This document shows, piece by piece, positions 1 to 12,221 of a stretch of 64,000 nt of DNA (within the stretch, counting starts at the first letter, position 1; each line of letters begins with the position of its first letter). Made by a program: the position numbers and the translations under genes. Source of the stretch: Zoroaster sp. YZ-2022 (taxonomy: Eukaryota > Echinodermata > Asteroidea > Forcipulatida > Zoroasteridae); the NCBI GenBank assembly GCA_029582265.1, contig CM055828.1, positions 35,933,072-35,997,071 of the forward strand. The letters are read 5' to 3'. The notes beneath the pieces were generated by a model that was not told the DNA's origin, searched no databases, and saw nothing but the letters and a program-made list of their open reading frames with translations.

Positions 1-865
1 TACCCCGCCCCACTGAAAAACCCTTCAAGATGTGGTTGGGGGTGTGGCCCTGTGTGGAAACCCACTGGATCCTCCATAATTTGCCAAAATTGTTTAAACA
101 TTTACATTAATACTTAGGACTAATTCCTGCATATATTTAATTTTAAGTAGGCGCCCTTATAAGTAAAAAAAAAAATATCGGAAATATTTATTCGGTCAAT
201 TTCCCTAGCAACATGGTACTGGAATAGGTTGTGGTTCTGTGGTTCCAGAAAATATCCGTCCTAATGAATGTACGCAGGCGCCTAGCCAAGGGTGGCGGAG
301 GGTTTGACCGCCGGCCGTTATTTTTCGTTTTATTTTATTTTATTTATTTATTTATTATTTATAATTGAAACAACAAGTTTGCCCCCTCCTACACTAAAAG
401 AGGGTCTACTTGTTCTGTGACCTCAATAAATAAAAAAATATTTTGTGCGAAAATTTCCCCGGGGGCTATTTTTCCATTTCCCCCCGCCGCCCGTTCCTTG
501 ACAAAATTCTGGCTGGTAAACTAACTCCACCAGTCTGACATCAATGTTCTGGATCACCTTCCTATTGGCGGCGCGCGACTGAGTAGCGTAGTCCTGAAGT
601 CAGTGGATTCTGTCGGTTAATATTACACACTTCATTGCACACATTATTATTCTAATATCACCAAGGCTTGTTATAGCCGATTGTCTGTAAATCGTGCGTA
701 GAATTCTACAATATAGGTGACTACAAGCAGTGTCTGTTTACACGCTGGTGTTTACATACTAGCCGTCCATACAGGCCTACGCAAATACCACGAGGACTCC
801 AGAGGACTTGGTGGGGAGTGGTTGCAGTGTATCCTACCGTTGGTGGAGCATGATCGTCGGTCATC
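1..865. other. Upstream sequence, possible promoter/5'UTR of exon A
   Basis: Contains TTTA and TTTTA runs (about 325-358) and a CpG-containing stretch at 550-860 leading into the ATG at 866. No recognised gene. The 540-865 part is non-repetitive and is the likeliest 5'UTR or promoter for candidate exon A; no clear TATA element is assigned. Confidence 0.3.
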
Positions 866-938
866 ATGTCCAAACCAAACTACAAAAGAGTAGACGGTAG
901 AGGAGAAACTGATTCGGCCGGAGAACAGGCCGCAGCAG
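866..938 (+). CDS. Candidate alternative first coding exon A
   Basis: The ATG at 866 opens a 24-codon frame (MSKPNYKRVDGRGETDSAGE...) ending in GCAG|GTAGGG, phase 1. That phase joins in frame to the common exon at 31716, completing a Gly codon. It is hydrophilic, charged and unrelated to nearby repeats, and the 300 bases upstream look like unique 5'UTR or promoter sequence. A short upstream ATG at 850 overlaps it out of frame. It could instead be the first exon of a different gene, because the joining intron would be 30.8 kb. No transcript evidence is available here. Confidence 0.4.
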
Positions 939-1578
939 GTAGGGACAAGGACATTATTCTGTTCAACAAGAACCCTGGTTGCAATTTTGTTTAAATGGGG
1001 CTCATGCTTGTCAGCGCATTGTGCATATCACAGTTGACAGTTATGTTGTGACGGCTGGCCATTTGTTTGGATATTTTGATAAGATACCATTCCCCAACAA
1101 AAATGAGCCCACTTTATCAATCCAAGAACTTATTTACAATGTTACAAAACTAGTACAGAACGGGAAAGGAAATATTAACACAGTTGTAATTTGTTCTGCA
1201 GTTTTACATCACAAACAGATCGTGTTACGGATACAGACATCCAAATAAAGCTGCAGAAATAGTCTGATATCTTCATCATGTCATATATTGATTTTGTTTC
1301 CGAATACATACTATTATTATTATTATTATTATTTATTCGGCATTCTCACATGAACAACAAACAGTACACAACGTAAATACGTGACAAAGTGTTGAAGCAT
1401 GCAGCACATGCCAGGAAGGGGAAAAGTTAACCAAATAACTGTTGCCCAAAGGCCTCCCCTTCCAATGCCACATGCTTCACAATAAAAAGATACAGGGATA
1501 AATTGACTTACTACATTGTATGTACACAATAATAAATTAAATTAAATATTTAAATAAATAAATACAATGCATACAAAA

Positions 1579-1613
<35 letters not shown>

Positions 1614-1884
1614 AATTTAAATAAATATAAACAGAAATTTGCATTATATCGAATATCAATTATTGCATAAAATAGAATTGACCTGTTATGCTGCTCAAGG
1701 TCACACACGGTATATAATGTGCGTTATGGTTGTGTCGCTTTTTTGTATGTTTTAAAGAAAGTATTATACAGGTACGTTTAATTGAATGGAAATTATTCTG
1801 GACATGATCTACAGGTTGGCTCTCAGTCCAAGCTCCTTGATAGTGTTTGTTCATTGTACATGAAAACTGAGCATCAAAAAGAAA
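939..1884. other. Intergenic or intronic, simple-sequence rich
   Basis: Holds an unrecognised 89-codon open frame (979-1248), an ATT run near 1310-1332, an A-run of about 30 at 1581-1610, and AT-rich sequence. Nothing else recognised. Confidence 0.3.
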
Positions 1885-2078
1885 CTTATGAAATCTTTGG
1901 AAGGACATTCATTAAAATCCTCCACGGAAAAATGAAACAAATTTGAACACAGGTAAACTTCAGTAATCTTTACTAAGCACATGTCAATAAACAAGATTAC
2001 TGAAGTTTACCTGTGTTCAAATATTTTTCATTTTTCCGTGAAGGATTTTAATGAGTGTCCTTCCAAAGATTTGATAAG
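1885..2078. mobile_element. Fold-back element, about 86-bp arms
   Basis: 1885-1970 and 1993-2078 are near-complementary inverted arms (from CTTATGAAATCTTTGGAAGG and its complement to the inner AAGATTACTGAAG), with a loop of about 22 bases. No protein is encoded. It fits a short fold-back or MITE-type element, or a recent inverted duplication. Confidence 0.75.
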
Positions 2079-3379
2079 TTCTTGATCAAAGATTTGATCA
2101 GTATATATGTATTTATTATCAATATTTGTTTTTTATACTTGTTGTAAAACGATTTATTTTTTAAATATACATATCTGTATTTTTCTACATACACATCTCT
2201 TTGGGAGTTGACAAGCTTGCTTTTTGGAGACCGCCACAATACTCATAATCAACTTTGTCATTATTCATGTGATTATCATTGTTTTTTGTACATTAAGCAC
2301 AAAATAAACTGACTTCAAGAGGGAGCAGCTTGGTTTTAACCTTGATGACTGGTGACAGCAACTAGTAGTAGTGCAATGGACATAGGTTAATTCACTAATT
2401 GAGTAACGAAGCATGTATAGACATACATGCAATTTGTATGCACTAGAGTGGCTGTCAGTGGTATTGGTCACCTAATAATATTTACCCCTATCCTCTGTCT
2501 ATGAATTTGGGATATTTGGGTAAAACCTTGGAATGTCCTCTACGGATAGAGCAAAGATACTCTATCCATGAAAACTGCCTCTACATGCAGCGAACAACCA
2601 TTGGCACAGGGGAACCAACAACCAGGCATTTAAATAAGGCGTTGTATAACGTCTCATGGGCCAACGCCCACTCTGTGAACTGTCAACTGTGACCTTAGGA
2701 TCAGCTCAGTGTGCTGAATGATGGTGCTTGCTGTACGAGTCTAGTCTCCTGACGATGACTAGCAGACAAGTCGAAACGTTGAGAACAACCGGCTCTTCTC
2801 AGAGCCATCACTTCCAAAAAGAGATCATTACATGGTGTACCCGAAAGAACTCAAAAACATGTATGAGTCTAATTCTTAACTTTATTGAGATCTGTGGGTT
2901 AACTTGAAGTCAAAGTATTTTGCTAAAGCAATCAGTTCCTTTTGGGAATATATCCTTATTTTTTTTTAAAGAATACTTTTTTGTCGCCATTTGCAATATC
3001 AGGAAATCTGTATTTATAGAAACAAACATGCTGTCAGCTCATGACAGCTGTGAACATAATGAGCATCCATTCACAATATAATTTAGACCGAAAACACCAT
3101 GGGAGTGACAATATCTATCTGCCAAATAATGATGTTTACGAGAGAAACACAGTGTTATTTTTCTTTAAGTATAGAAGTAATGTAGGAATATTTCGTTAGC
3201 ATGTTCAAAGTCAATTTCTTTTTAATTAATTAAACACTCACGTACCCCATGTCTAAGAGAATTTGTAAACTAATTTCAATCCTCGCATAAACCTAATATG
3301 AGAAAACGACCAAAACTGTTGTATTGTTCTGTAAGTTCAAAGAGTTGCCAGAGAGCAAATATTTGTAAATTTGACATTA
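2079..3379. other. Non-coding stretch with retroelement tail at 2742-2870
   Basis: Mostly unassigned AT-rich sequence. 2742-2870 carries the dispersed repeat with CTCCTGACGATGACTAG, GAAACGTTGAGAA and the hairpin GGCTCTTCTCAGAGCC, listed separately. Confidence 0.4.
2742..2870 (+). mobile_element. Dispersed retroelement-end repeat with hammerhead-like core
   Basis: Shares more than 100 bases with 37500-37620 (CTCCTGACGATGACTAG, GAAACGTTGAGAA, GGCTCTTCTCAGAGCC, GAGATCAT, GGTGTACCCG). CTGACGA followed by a stem (GACT/AGTC) and GAAAC resembles a hammerhead ribozyme core, as reported for Penelope-like elements. The expected cleavage-site triplet is not obvious. Confidence 0.5.
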
Positions 3380-3717
3380 GGCCATAAAAAAGTCTCCGGT
3401 TTGTGGTCTCCGCGCGCGTTGCCTCAGACCCGCGCGCGGCATTTTTATTTTATTTTATTTTATTTTATTTATTTAGTTATTTTTGCTATGAAACGATGTC
3501 CAATTGCAGCCAAAATTGCTGGATCGATTGAATGCTGCCGTGCTGTGCTTTACACGACTTTTTCCACATAGGGTATGAACGTTTGCCTGATTTGTACGGC
3601 CTCTCTTAGCCACCATACTTTGTATATGGGAATTTGGTCCCCGCGTATACAATGTAGGCCTATCACGTATTTCCTTGTTGGCAAAAAAAAAGATGGCCAA
3701 AAATAAATTTTTGGCCT
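3380..3717. mobile_element. TIR element family M1, copy 1
   Basis: Starts TA|GGCCATAAAAAAGTCTCCGG and shares the body (GCTATGAAACGATGTCCAAT, CTCTTAGCCACCATACTTTG) with copies at 17142 and 17980. The right end is decayed compared with the other copies. Non-coding; probably a mariner-like MITE because TA flanks it. Confidence 0.65.
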
Positions 3718-3798
3718 GAACAGTTCAAAAGGAATCAATTCTCATAATGAGTCACCGTTGTAACACTATTAAAGAGCTACTCTTAAGCACATAATGGA

Positions 3799-4160
3799 GT
3801 GCCATGGTCGAGCGGTTTAGTGCATCGGATTTGTGTTCTGATGGCCGAGTCGTCAGAATGTGGGTTCGAATACCAGCCGCGACCGGGGTGCTTGTATCCT
3901 TGAGCAAGACACTTTACCATAATTGCTTCTCTCCACCCAGGGGTAAATGGGTACCTGTGAGGGCAGAGTTGGTTGTTGTGTTTGATTGGCCCATAATTAT
4001 GCCCTGAAATGGCAGCAATTGAGCTGTATACTCCCCAGGGAGCTGAGATGATTTCAGGAATGATTTATGAGCCTGATGAGCAGGGGTAATAATGTAATGC
4101 GCCTTGAGCACCAGTTTGGTGGATACGTGCGCCATATAAGTCCACATTATTGTTATATTA
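3799..4160 (+). mobile_element. tRNA-derived SINE family A, copy 1
   Basis: The head resembles a class-II (long variable arm) tRNA: A-box TGGTCGAGCGG at about 3805, B-box GGTTCGAATAC at about 3863. The body has CCACCCAGGGGTAAATGGGT, and the tail has GCGCCTTGAGCACCAG and TAAGTCCACATTATTGTTAT. Other copies are at 25308, 30361 and 31255. It is not a functional tRNA gene. Confidence 0.85.
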
Positions 4161-6906
4161 ATAATTGACCTTTCACCATTTTTAGAGAGGTTATGTTATA
4201 AGGAAACTAAACAACAACTTTGATTATCACAACCCAAGGTAAAATATTGTCATTTTGTCCGACCTTTCTTTGTCTCGATTTCAGAAAAGTGTAAGGTCCA
4301 CTGGAGGAATAAGGCCCCTCTTACAGAATTTGAGTTAAATGTTAAAAGTTCGGAGAAAGTGACATTTTACAATATTTTTACAATGTGTTTAGATAATAAA
4401 ACGTGTGTTGTTTAATTTTTCTCAGGACACAAGCTCTCTCAAAATGTGGAAATGTCCATTATTAATATTTACTTAGAGCCCCACTTTAATTATTAATTAT
4501 ATTATATAAGTTTATAATCTGGTAATGTTACCAGTGTTTGTTAGTTTGTTTGTTTTTGTTTTGTTTTTATTTTGTTTTAGATTACAATATGCCCTATGGC
4601 TTACAGTGTTTATAGTTATACATACACCTTATATACGGCGCTCATTTTATCAAAATGCTAGTGTGGAAAAACATAATTATGCATGAATAATATTTTGTTG
4701 AGCACCTGTACATTTCAATAAATCTGGCAAACCAGTAATCTTTTGTCCTGGTAATGGAATTCAAATGTGGGTGAAAGATGAGTTAGCGCTCTAGTTATTC
4801 TGTATAGATATTTCCTGCATTTCCTTATGACTCCGCCCACACATCCTGGGGTGCGCCCCCATGTTGGGTAATGATAATAATGAATACCTCGAGGCTTTGC
4901 ATAATGATGATTAACATATTAACATGGTTCATCAGGATGCAACGCTTTGGGAATTGCACTGAGATTACTCCAACATTTAATTAAAGTGCAATATTATTCA
5001 CGTAATGATTAACATGTAATCATGCTTCACCAACAACATTTTATTTTTCATCAAAAAGTTGCCTTTGCTTTTCTGTTAAAACACTGATTCACATTCTTCT
5101 CATAACTAACGATTAGACTCTGAATATAGAGCTCAAACTGTAATTCTTAAAAGCAGTTTTTCAAATATTACTAATGTTGTGTCTTCGTTTTCCTATGCCT
5201 ATCTTGATTCAAAGAGTAAGAATACCCGAGTATACGGGTATTAGTTTTGACAAAAATAGCAATTTTGTACCTTCTATTTAGAATGTTACGCGGAAAGGGA
5301 AATTGGGAGATCAATATTTTGACAATTGAATTGGCACTAAGCATTTTAAACTCCGTGGTTAGACCATGGAGCTATAAAAAAGATAGCTCCATGGTTAGAC
5401 CATAGAGCAAGGACCCATCTATGGTCAGACATCGCTGACAGGGCCGTAGCCAAACCGGGTGGTGGCACAAAATGGAGCCTCGGTTGGCACAAAATTAAAC
5501 CATCAAAACGGGCTAGTAGTTTTTGTGCCCGAGGTGATTTAATTTTTTGGGAAATTTTTAAAAGTCTACCCCACCCCCTCTTTCGGCAATTTTTGTTTAA
5601 ATCCACCCCCTCAATTTGTTTAATTGTTCACGCCTACTCCCCGTCCTTCAAAAAATTTCTCACGCCTACGCCATGCCTCAGCTACCCTAGACCAGCACCT
5701 GTCCTCTCCAGTCAAATGCCTCTAGGCCTTCAATACGAACACCCCTAGGCCTTCAATAGGAACACCCATGCAGCTACTTGTACATATTATTTCATTGTTT
5801 TATGCAATTGCCTGCCCGCATAATTACTCAAGTGAAATATTTTATTCATCCGTGTGAATGATTTTTCATTGTCATTGTTTTTACATTATGATATTACATT
5901 ATGATAATCGGGATTGTTTTATTGTAAAATGAAGCCAGAATAGCAGGGTTCGACCTTAGCGGTCGCCCGCTCGCCAAATGCGAGTGAAAACGGCGGCGGG
6001 CGAGTCAAAACCCTTCCTTCAGTAGCCCGCTGGGCGAATCAAAATATTGTCACCGATTGGCCTAAGTATGTCAGCCCTGAAATTACACGACGGCATCGAA
6101 GGCAATTGCCGTCAATGCCCTCACCCTCTGCCGTGATGCCCTTTAAAAATGCCACTTTTCACGGCAACGAGTTGCTGTGCTTTTTCCCTGCATTGCCGTT
6201 GTGCCCACTTGTTTACACATTTACTATGTACTGTACGTGTACATTATATTCTCACGGAAAAAAATATATCGCCGCCACGCTCGATTGCGCGACCGGTGGC
6301 TGCGCTGCTAAGACCAAGTTCACGCAACGACCATTTGGGAACAAAATAGTCAAAATTACCTGGTACTCATGACCAAAATGATATAGCAGTTACTAGGCAA
6401 TATCGGCCGCTTGGTCGTTGTACGAACTTGGCCCTTGCTAAATTGAAGCCATAATTGTGCGTAGCACTTTTATTGTGTCAGTATGATGTGAAAATTTGCG
6501 CTCATGCTTGACTGAGAAAGTATTGATTAAAATATCATAAATATCTGCTGTTGAAAAAATGTGAAATATTGGGATGATGCGTTTTTAAATTCCGTGAGTA
6601 TATTTTTAAAACGACGGTGCCTAAAAGTCAGCACTTTCAAACAACTTCATGTTTTTTCTTAGTCTTTTAGCTAAATGTTTCACCTATTATCACTACCATC
6701 AAAGTCGTGTTGAGAGAATATTAAATCTTCAGAATTCAGTGCGAAACGTCGTATTAGAAGGGCGCCCTCTTTTGATGGAGATATTTGCTAACAATCAATG
6801 TTATTAATGTTATATGCCTACACCTGCCGTATAACCTGCGTTTATGTAATATGTAATTTCCGCTGGGTGTTAAAAGATATATCGTCCATTTTTTCGCTAT
6901 TTTGAC
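4161..6906. other. Non-coding stretch
   Basis: No gene recognised. Contains a short inverted repeat around 5355-5395 (ATGGAGCTAT / ATAGCTCCAT), a copy of the ATCTTGATTCAAAGAGTAAG dispersed repeat near 5200, and a GC-richer patch at 5945-6330 that may be a decayed element (starts CAGGGTTCGACC, a hAT-like end). Confidence 0.35.
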
Positions 6907-7440
6907 GAGGGCTGTGCGTTTTCGGATATTTTTGGAACCGGATATCCGAAATCAAGAAACTTCGGATACCCGGATACCCGTTTTAATTTTCAATTTCAAC
7001 AACACTTTTTATTAATAGCGCAACAATTAATGTGGATGTTCCCTATAATAATATCCCCTATATTAACAGCTCATGGCACACACTCCCAGTACAGACATAA
7101 AGCATGCACTAATCCAATAACTGCAAACAATAGGCAAACATTGTATCACACCATAGAGAAAGGACACTATGATCACACTGAATCAGTTGGAGGAAAGTGT
7201 GTGGAAACTGTCTGTAAAATACTACAAAGGCGTTATCTAGTGTAATCTCTTGAATCTTTTCTTGACAAAATAAAAGTGTAAAAGTGTAAACATTACATTA
7301 TTCAAGAGTTATATTTCTGTTGGCACCACTCAAATGATAAGTCCGAATTTTTAAAAGTCGTTTACGGGTAATTGGAACCGAAAAATGGAACCGGGTAATG
7401 ACAGTATCGGTCGGGTATCCGGATACCCGGCACTGCCTTA
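6907..7440. mobile_element. Non-autonomous hAT-like element with perfect 8-bp target duplication
   Basis: Flanked by ATTTTGAC at 6899-6906 and 7441-7448. Ends GAGGGCTGTGC and GCACTGCCTTA are imperfect inverted repeats. Subterminal words (CCGGATATCC, GGATACCCG) recur at both ends. 534 bp, no transposase. A second, right-truncated copy lies at 49698-50021. Confidence 0.85.
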
Positions 7441-7448
7441 ATTTTGAC

Positions 7449-8612
7449 ACGTTTCTCCAAATAATCATGAGAAGCATGGTTTTACAGTAAAAATGGTGGG
7501 TCCCATCAAAACATCATTGTGGCATTTTTGGACTGACATACCAAGCTTTTGACGCCTATTTTGTATATAAAAAAAAATATCATTTTAAAGTATTTGTTTT
7601 TCTTTCAAAAAGAAAATTATCAATGTTCCAGTGAAAATTTAAAACAAACCGGAAATTGACGTTAAAACACGGGCGATGCATAATTATTTAATGTCTGTAA
7701 GAAAGGAAAACAATACTTTAAAAAAAAATGAAAATTAGTTTAGTAGTTTTAAAGTGTCCAAATGAATTATTCTTCGGGACTCGACACTGTTTAATTTTGG
7801 GACTTATTTACTTTGAAACCATGCTTCACACAGTTAACAGTGTCAGCTTAGAAGAATAAGAGTTTAAGCCCCTGCCCTATACATGTTGGTAATCTCATAC
7901 ATGTTGGTAATCTCATACGTGTTGGTAATCTCAAAAAACAAATAATTACTATTCTACATAAAACTTCCTTTGTGTAAAGTTAATGATGGTCTTAGACGTC
8001 TCTTTAAATGTTTTTTGAGTGATATCGTTTTAGTAAAACTTGTGAAATAAGACAGAAAATTCACGTTACAATGAACACGAACAATTAAAATGGATTTTCA
8101 CTATTTTCTCGTTAAGAACACAAAAAGCTAAAACTTTCACACGATGGTTTTTATTCATATATCTTGATTTTTATGAAGACATTTTTACTAAACATGTATA
8201 CTATAATTTCTAAAGGTAAATAATAGATTATAATTGTAATAGGCCTAAATATAACTTTATCTGTGATTGGCCCACTCAAAAGACAGCTATTGCAAAACAA
8301 AAATAATAATTAGAATTATTTCAAAGTACTCTGTACAGGCCTGCAAAACAAATATAAAGGAAATTGTTCAGTTTAGAAAAATAAATTAATCAATTAAAAC
8401 ATTGACATAAAATATTTAGGGGACCTAGTATTCACGTCTTTCGAAATATTCAAATATCGGAATAGTTTTCATCACAGAAGGAACATATGAATAAAATCAT
8501 GAATAATGTCCTTGCTTTTCGTTCGATGTTTATTGGAATGTGATGGGTATTGTCAGTTTGAGTGCTTGAATGCAGTCTTCGTGACATCATAATGATGTTT
8601 ACGTATATACCA
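7449..8612. other. Non-coding stretch with short tandem repeat
   Basis: 7878-7936 holds three copies of an 18-bp word (ACATGTTGGTAATCTCAT). 7478-7510 matches 12955-13008 in inverted orientation (dispersed repeat). 8060-8230 belongs to the CATTTTCACTATTTTCTC / ATATCTTGATT repeat family. No gene seen. Confidence 0.4.
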
Positions 8613-8702
8613 TTAACCCTAACTCCCTAAGCATTGTTACTGAACAATAAAAATCCTTCAAAATCCTCCAACTGCCTTTGTTGTCTAGGGAGTTAGGGTT
8701 AA
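8613..8702. mobile_element. Mini TTAA element, 90 bp
   Basis: TTAA at both ends (8613-8616, 8699-8702) with inverted repeats CCCTAACTCCCTA / TAGGGAGTTAGGG. This is the shortest member of the family also found at 20691, 27417, 46140 and 52800. TTAA duplication is the piggyBac signature. Confidence 0.75.
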
Positions 8703-8945
8703 TGATTGACTTTTGGTTTTAATGGAGTTGACACAGGTATACATTAGATGGGGCAAAGTCTAAACCACGCCATCAACTTTGAACTCCAGTGTATCGGTTT
8801 GTTCTGGATGACTATGGAGTGTTGACAGAAAAACAATATTCCAAACACTCGGATAGATATTGCCAACAGAGGTTTTAATCTGCTGATGAAGATGGTCTGT
8901 TTGTGGGCACTACCTAATAGGCCTACATAAATTTGAAGTAATTGT

Positions 8946-9075
8946 ATGGATTTAGTTCCACAACCCCATAGGACTGCGGGGAACTCGAAGAAACATTTGA
9001 AATCGAGATCTAGAAGGCGTCAGGTGGGACCAAAGCCATTGGTTGACACACCAGGATCGAACGCAATAAATAGCG
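8946..9075 (+). CDS. Candidate alternative first coding exon B
   Basis: The ATG at 8946 gives 43 codons ending AGCG|GTATGT, phase 1, compatible with the exon at 31716. The peptide has a basic arginine/lysine-rich stretch (KKHLKSRSRRRQ, about residues 15-26), which would give this isoform a very different cytosolic N-terminus from the acidic 29904 form. It lies in non-repetitive sequence, 650 bases ahead of another phase-1 candidate. Assignment to the anoctamin gene is inference from phase and strand. Confidence 0.4.
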
Positions 9076-9725
9076 GTATGTCAAAATATCGACTATATTA
9101 TACATACGAGGAGTTAATGGTTGGAATGTTTATGCAATCATTATGCGATTCATTATGAAATGTTTATTTTGGCGTTTACTGCACAGTTTGCAGAAACGAT
9201 TGTCTTCAGTGTTTAACTTCCTTATACCTATGTAAATTATTTTGAGATGGACTGTGCGAATTATGGTGAAATTATTTAAGCATCACAATTCCACACAATA
9301 TTTTTTAATCCGTTTCGAATATCTAAATTTGTTTGACTCGTTTGCGATGATTTCCTCAAAATAACTTTGACAAGAGACCTTCTAAAGAACAACATTCAAA
9401 TTAAGAAAATGAATAGGTCCTTATTTATCCATTAAACCAGTAAATAAAAATGACCTTGGACAAGAACTGCTGTTGCGTTTTCACTTATAGGTAAAGAGCT
9501 TGCGCAATTTGGTTGCCATGGTAACGAGATGAAGCATAATGGGACTGTATCAGATCGACCGGTTATGCGCAAACGCGGTTATAGATTTACCTCGTGTCAA
9601 GTAAAGAACGCATCACATTTCATGCTGGTGCAAATGGAGATTGTGCATCATGTAGATTCGTATAGACAAAACATGGAATTCATCTTTTCCTATTCCATGT
9701 GGAAATTGTCTTCGGATAACGCTCA

Positions 9726-9825
9726 ATGAAAATAATCGGTCAAGAATCTGCGCCTTGTACAAACCGTGTACAACCACTGCCAAATGTGGAGACTACGGGT
9801 TTTCATGCAGATTTATCCATCCCCG
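9726..9825 (+). CDS. Candidate alternative first coding exon C
   Basis: The ATG at 9726 gives 33 codons (MKIIGQESAPCTNRVQPLPN...) ending CCCCG|GTACGT, phase 1, again compatible with the exon at 31716. The donor is immediately followed by a short TA run. A perfect 120-bp palindrome begins 68 bases downstream. An upstream open frame begins at 9529 but is not in phase. Support is structural only. Confidence 0.35.
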
Positions 9826-10635
9826 GTACGTATATATATATAGTAAATCATAATAAAATGCGAACATTATACACGCTAAACTGAAACGATTTAGGCCCGT
9901 ATTTTAGAACGTTCCTTTACTGCAAAGGACGCCTTTATGCCTATTGTTCTCTTAAGAGAACAATAGGCATAAAGGCGTCCTTTGCAGTAAAGGAACGTTC
10001 TAAAATACGGGCCATAGACTTATCAAGTGTTATTTCCATTTTCCAACCTATTAGCAAATTTAAGCAAGGTAGTCAATTAAACCATTTGGTTATAGATTCC
10101 TGGTTGGTCTCACCATATGGTTTATCCAACAATATTGTATTCAGTGGGTAAATAAATTAGCCTAAACTACCAATAATATTTCGCAAAATGTATTGTCACT
10201 ATTTTCTCATTTCTACACATTGGAATAGAAGCTGAGACTTTTACAGATTGGGTTTCTAAATCTCATATTTACAGACATTAACACCACTAAGGTGTATACC
10301 AAGACGTACAAATAATGCTATCGAAACATTCCCTGTTCAAGTGAATAGAAACATTGAATAATGTATAGGCTTATATTCAGCACATTGCGTGATCAAGTAT
10401 AGGATCATCTTTGGTAATTAAATTGCATATTTTCCTAGCTGAATGACTTGAAAAGTTTCTCATTTAAATTGAAAAAACAATCATGTCATTTTTGTACCTG
10501 ATATTCCATTATTGTTGAGGCAGAATTGTGTTTGTTTAATCCTCGAGGGTATACACGGAAAGCCACTATACACTATTGGTCATCTTAAGAAACAGAAAAG
10601 ATCACATTAGGAAACGGAAAAGATCACATTGACAA
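9826..10635. other. Non-coding stretch around a perfect palindrome
   Basis: Apart from the 120-bp palindrome listed separately (9894-10013), no gene or clear element. Confidence 0.3.
9894..10013. repeat. Perfect 120-bp palindrome without spacer
   Basis: From GGCCCGTATTTTAGAACG to its exact complement, centred on CTTAAG between 9953 and 9954, with 60-base arms and no loop. I found no mismatch by reading both arms. Probably a fold-back element such as the one at 12222, but with no interior left. Confidence 0.9.
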
Positions 10636-10926
10636 AACCTAGGGATGACATCTTTCCCCAACCTCTATAGTTTTGGCTGGTTCTCGCCGGTTTTACCCTC
10701 TCTGAACACTACAATAGAAGATCCGGCTGTCTGGGAATAGCTATCAAGGGATTATCGGATTAGTTAAGTTGTGGTTGCTGTTTCTTTGTGTATCCACCAG
10801 GCCCATGTAGATTGTGGGGATTAACTCCAGAGTTGTACTATAGGACCTAGAGGAATGAGCTCGTTAATATCCGGAGGGAACCAGCCAAAATTTTAATGTT
10901 TTTGGAGGTTGGGGAAAGATGTTCTC
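10636..10926. mobile_element. TIR element
   Basis: Left end ATGACATCTTTCCCCAACCTC and right end GAGGTTGGGGAAAGATGTTCT are inverted repeats, with a second inner pair TTTTGGCTGGTTC / GAACCAGCCAAAA. About 290 bp, no coding capacity. Confidence 0.75.
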
Positions 10927-10932
10927 TCTTAC

Positions 10933-11092
10933 TTGATGTAGGCCTACATGTACACAGTTGATGTAGGCCTACATGTACACAGTTGATGTAGGCCTACATG
11001 TACACAGTTGATGTAGGCCTACATGTACACAGTTGATGTAGGCCTACATGTACACAGTTGATGTAGGCCTACATGTACACAGTTGATGTATC
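10933..11092. repeat. Minisatellite, 25 bp x about 6
   Basis: Unit TTGATGTAGGCCTACATGTACACAG, itself holding the palindromes GTAGGCCTAC and TGTACA. Abuts the right end of the TIR element at 10636-10926. Confidence 0.95.
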
Positions 11093-12221
11093 CAACATGT
11101 TTTTCTCAGATGCTATCGTTGTAGTAAAATTAGTAAAATAATTTTCAAAGTGAATTTTTGTCAACGTTACAATGAATACGAACAATTTGAAATGCATTTT
11201 CACACTTCACATGGCACAAGAAAATCGCTGACACGTTCACAGGTTTGTTTGTATACATGAAAAATTAAGGCATTTACAAACATTTCACCTAAAAGTGTAT
11301 AAAAAGGGGTTGAGCTCGAGACCACCAATGGTTGCCCTGATAACTGATAACGGTTCCCTCACAGTTTAAAATAGTGTGTTAATGGAAATACTTGTCAATA
11401 GAATAAGATGTTTTTTGCATTAGAACAAAATTATTTAAATATAGTGAGCGTTGTAAACTGATCATGTAACTAGGAATGATAATCCAATAGATTTAATCAA
11501 CGAGATGGATCTTAAAGATATGGTATATTTATACATAGCTGTGATAAATAAACTAAAATGCTGTCATTATATTTAAGAACAGTTTAATTATCGACAAAGG
11601 TTACTCTTTTCTCAATTCCCTATAGAATGAAAACAGTAAACATATCTAAAAGATTTGTCACTATTTTCTCATTAAAGACACCATAAAACGCTGTCTTGAT
11701 TCAAAGAGTAAAAATTCTCCTACCATCGATCCATTCACCAATCGAAATGTACCCGTCTGTATATCAATGTAACGCATAAACGAAATAATTAACCTGTTTT
11801 ATTGTTGTACTATCGGTCTAGCATTACCGTTCCTGTATTAACATTTTTGTTTCCACTTTTCCCCTTCTCTTGGCGGTGTTTGGAACAGGGGCTGATCTAT
11901 GTAGGCCTATTTATGTATAAATATGTTTTAATAAATAAATAAACAAACATAAACCACCAGGGTGTTTCAAGTTCCGGGGTGTTTCAAGTTATTGTGTGAT
12001 CGTCGAAAGAGGGCGCTGTTCTGTGACGTCTTGAACTCCGGATCAGTTATTGTACATGAATGTAGGCCTATGTATTAGAAAGAATGGTTTTAACTTCAAA
12101 AACACTAGTCATAATTCCATTAGCTATGTGTGCTATATTTAGCTACAATTAGATAAGTTAATTATTCATAGACGCCTTGACCGCACTGCGAACTACCGGC
12201 AGACTTATAATCATTATTAAT
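11093..12221. other. Non-coding stretch
   Basis: No gene. Two copies of the dispersed GAACAATTTGAAATGCATTTTC / CTTGATTCAAAGAGTAAA family (about 11110-11300 and 11640-11715). The rest is unassigned. Confidence 0.35.

Noticed and set aside
979..1248. 89-codon open frame after candidate exon A
   Set aside because: No recognised domain, no clear splice or codon evidence; it overlaps the presumed intron start.
3805..3870. Functional tRNA-Ser/Leu gene
   Set aside because: Same body and tail recur at 25308, 30361 and 31255, so it is a SINE head; stems are imperfect.
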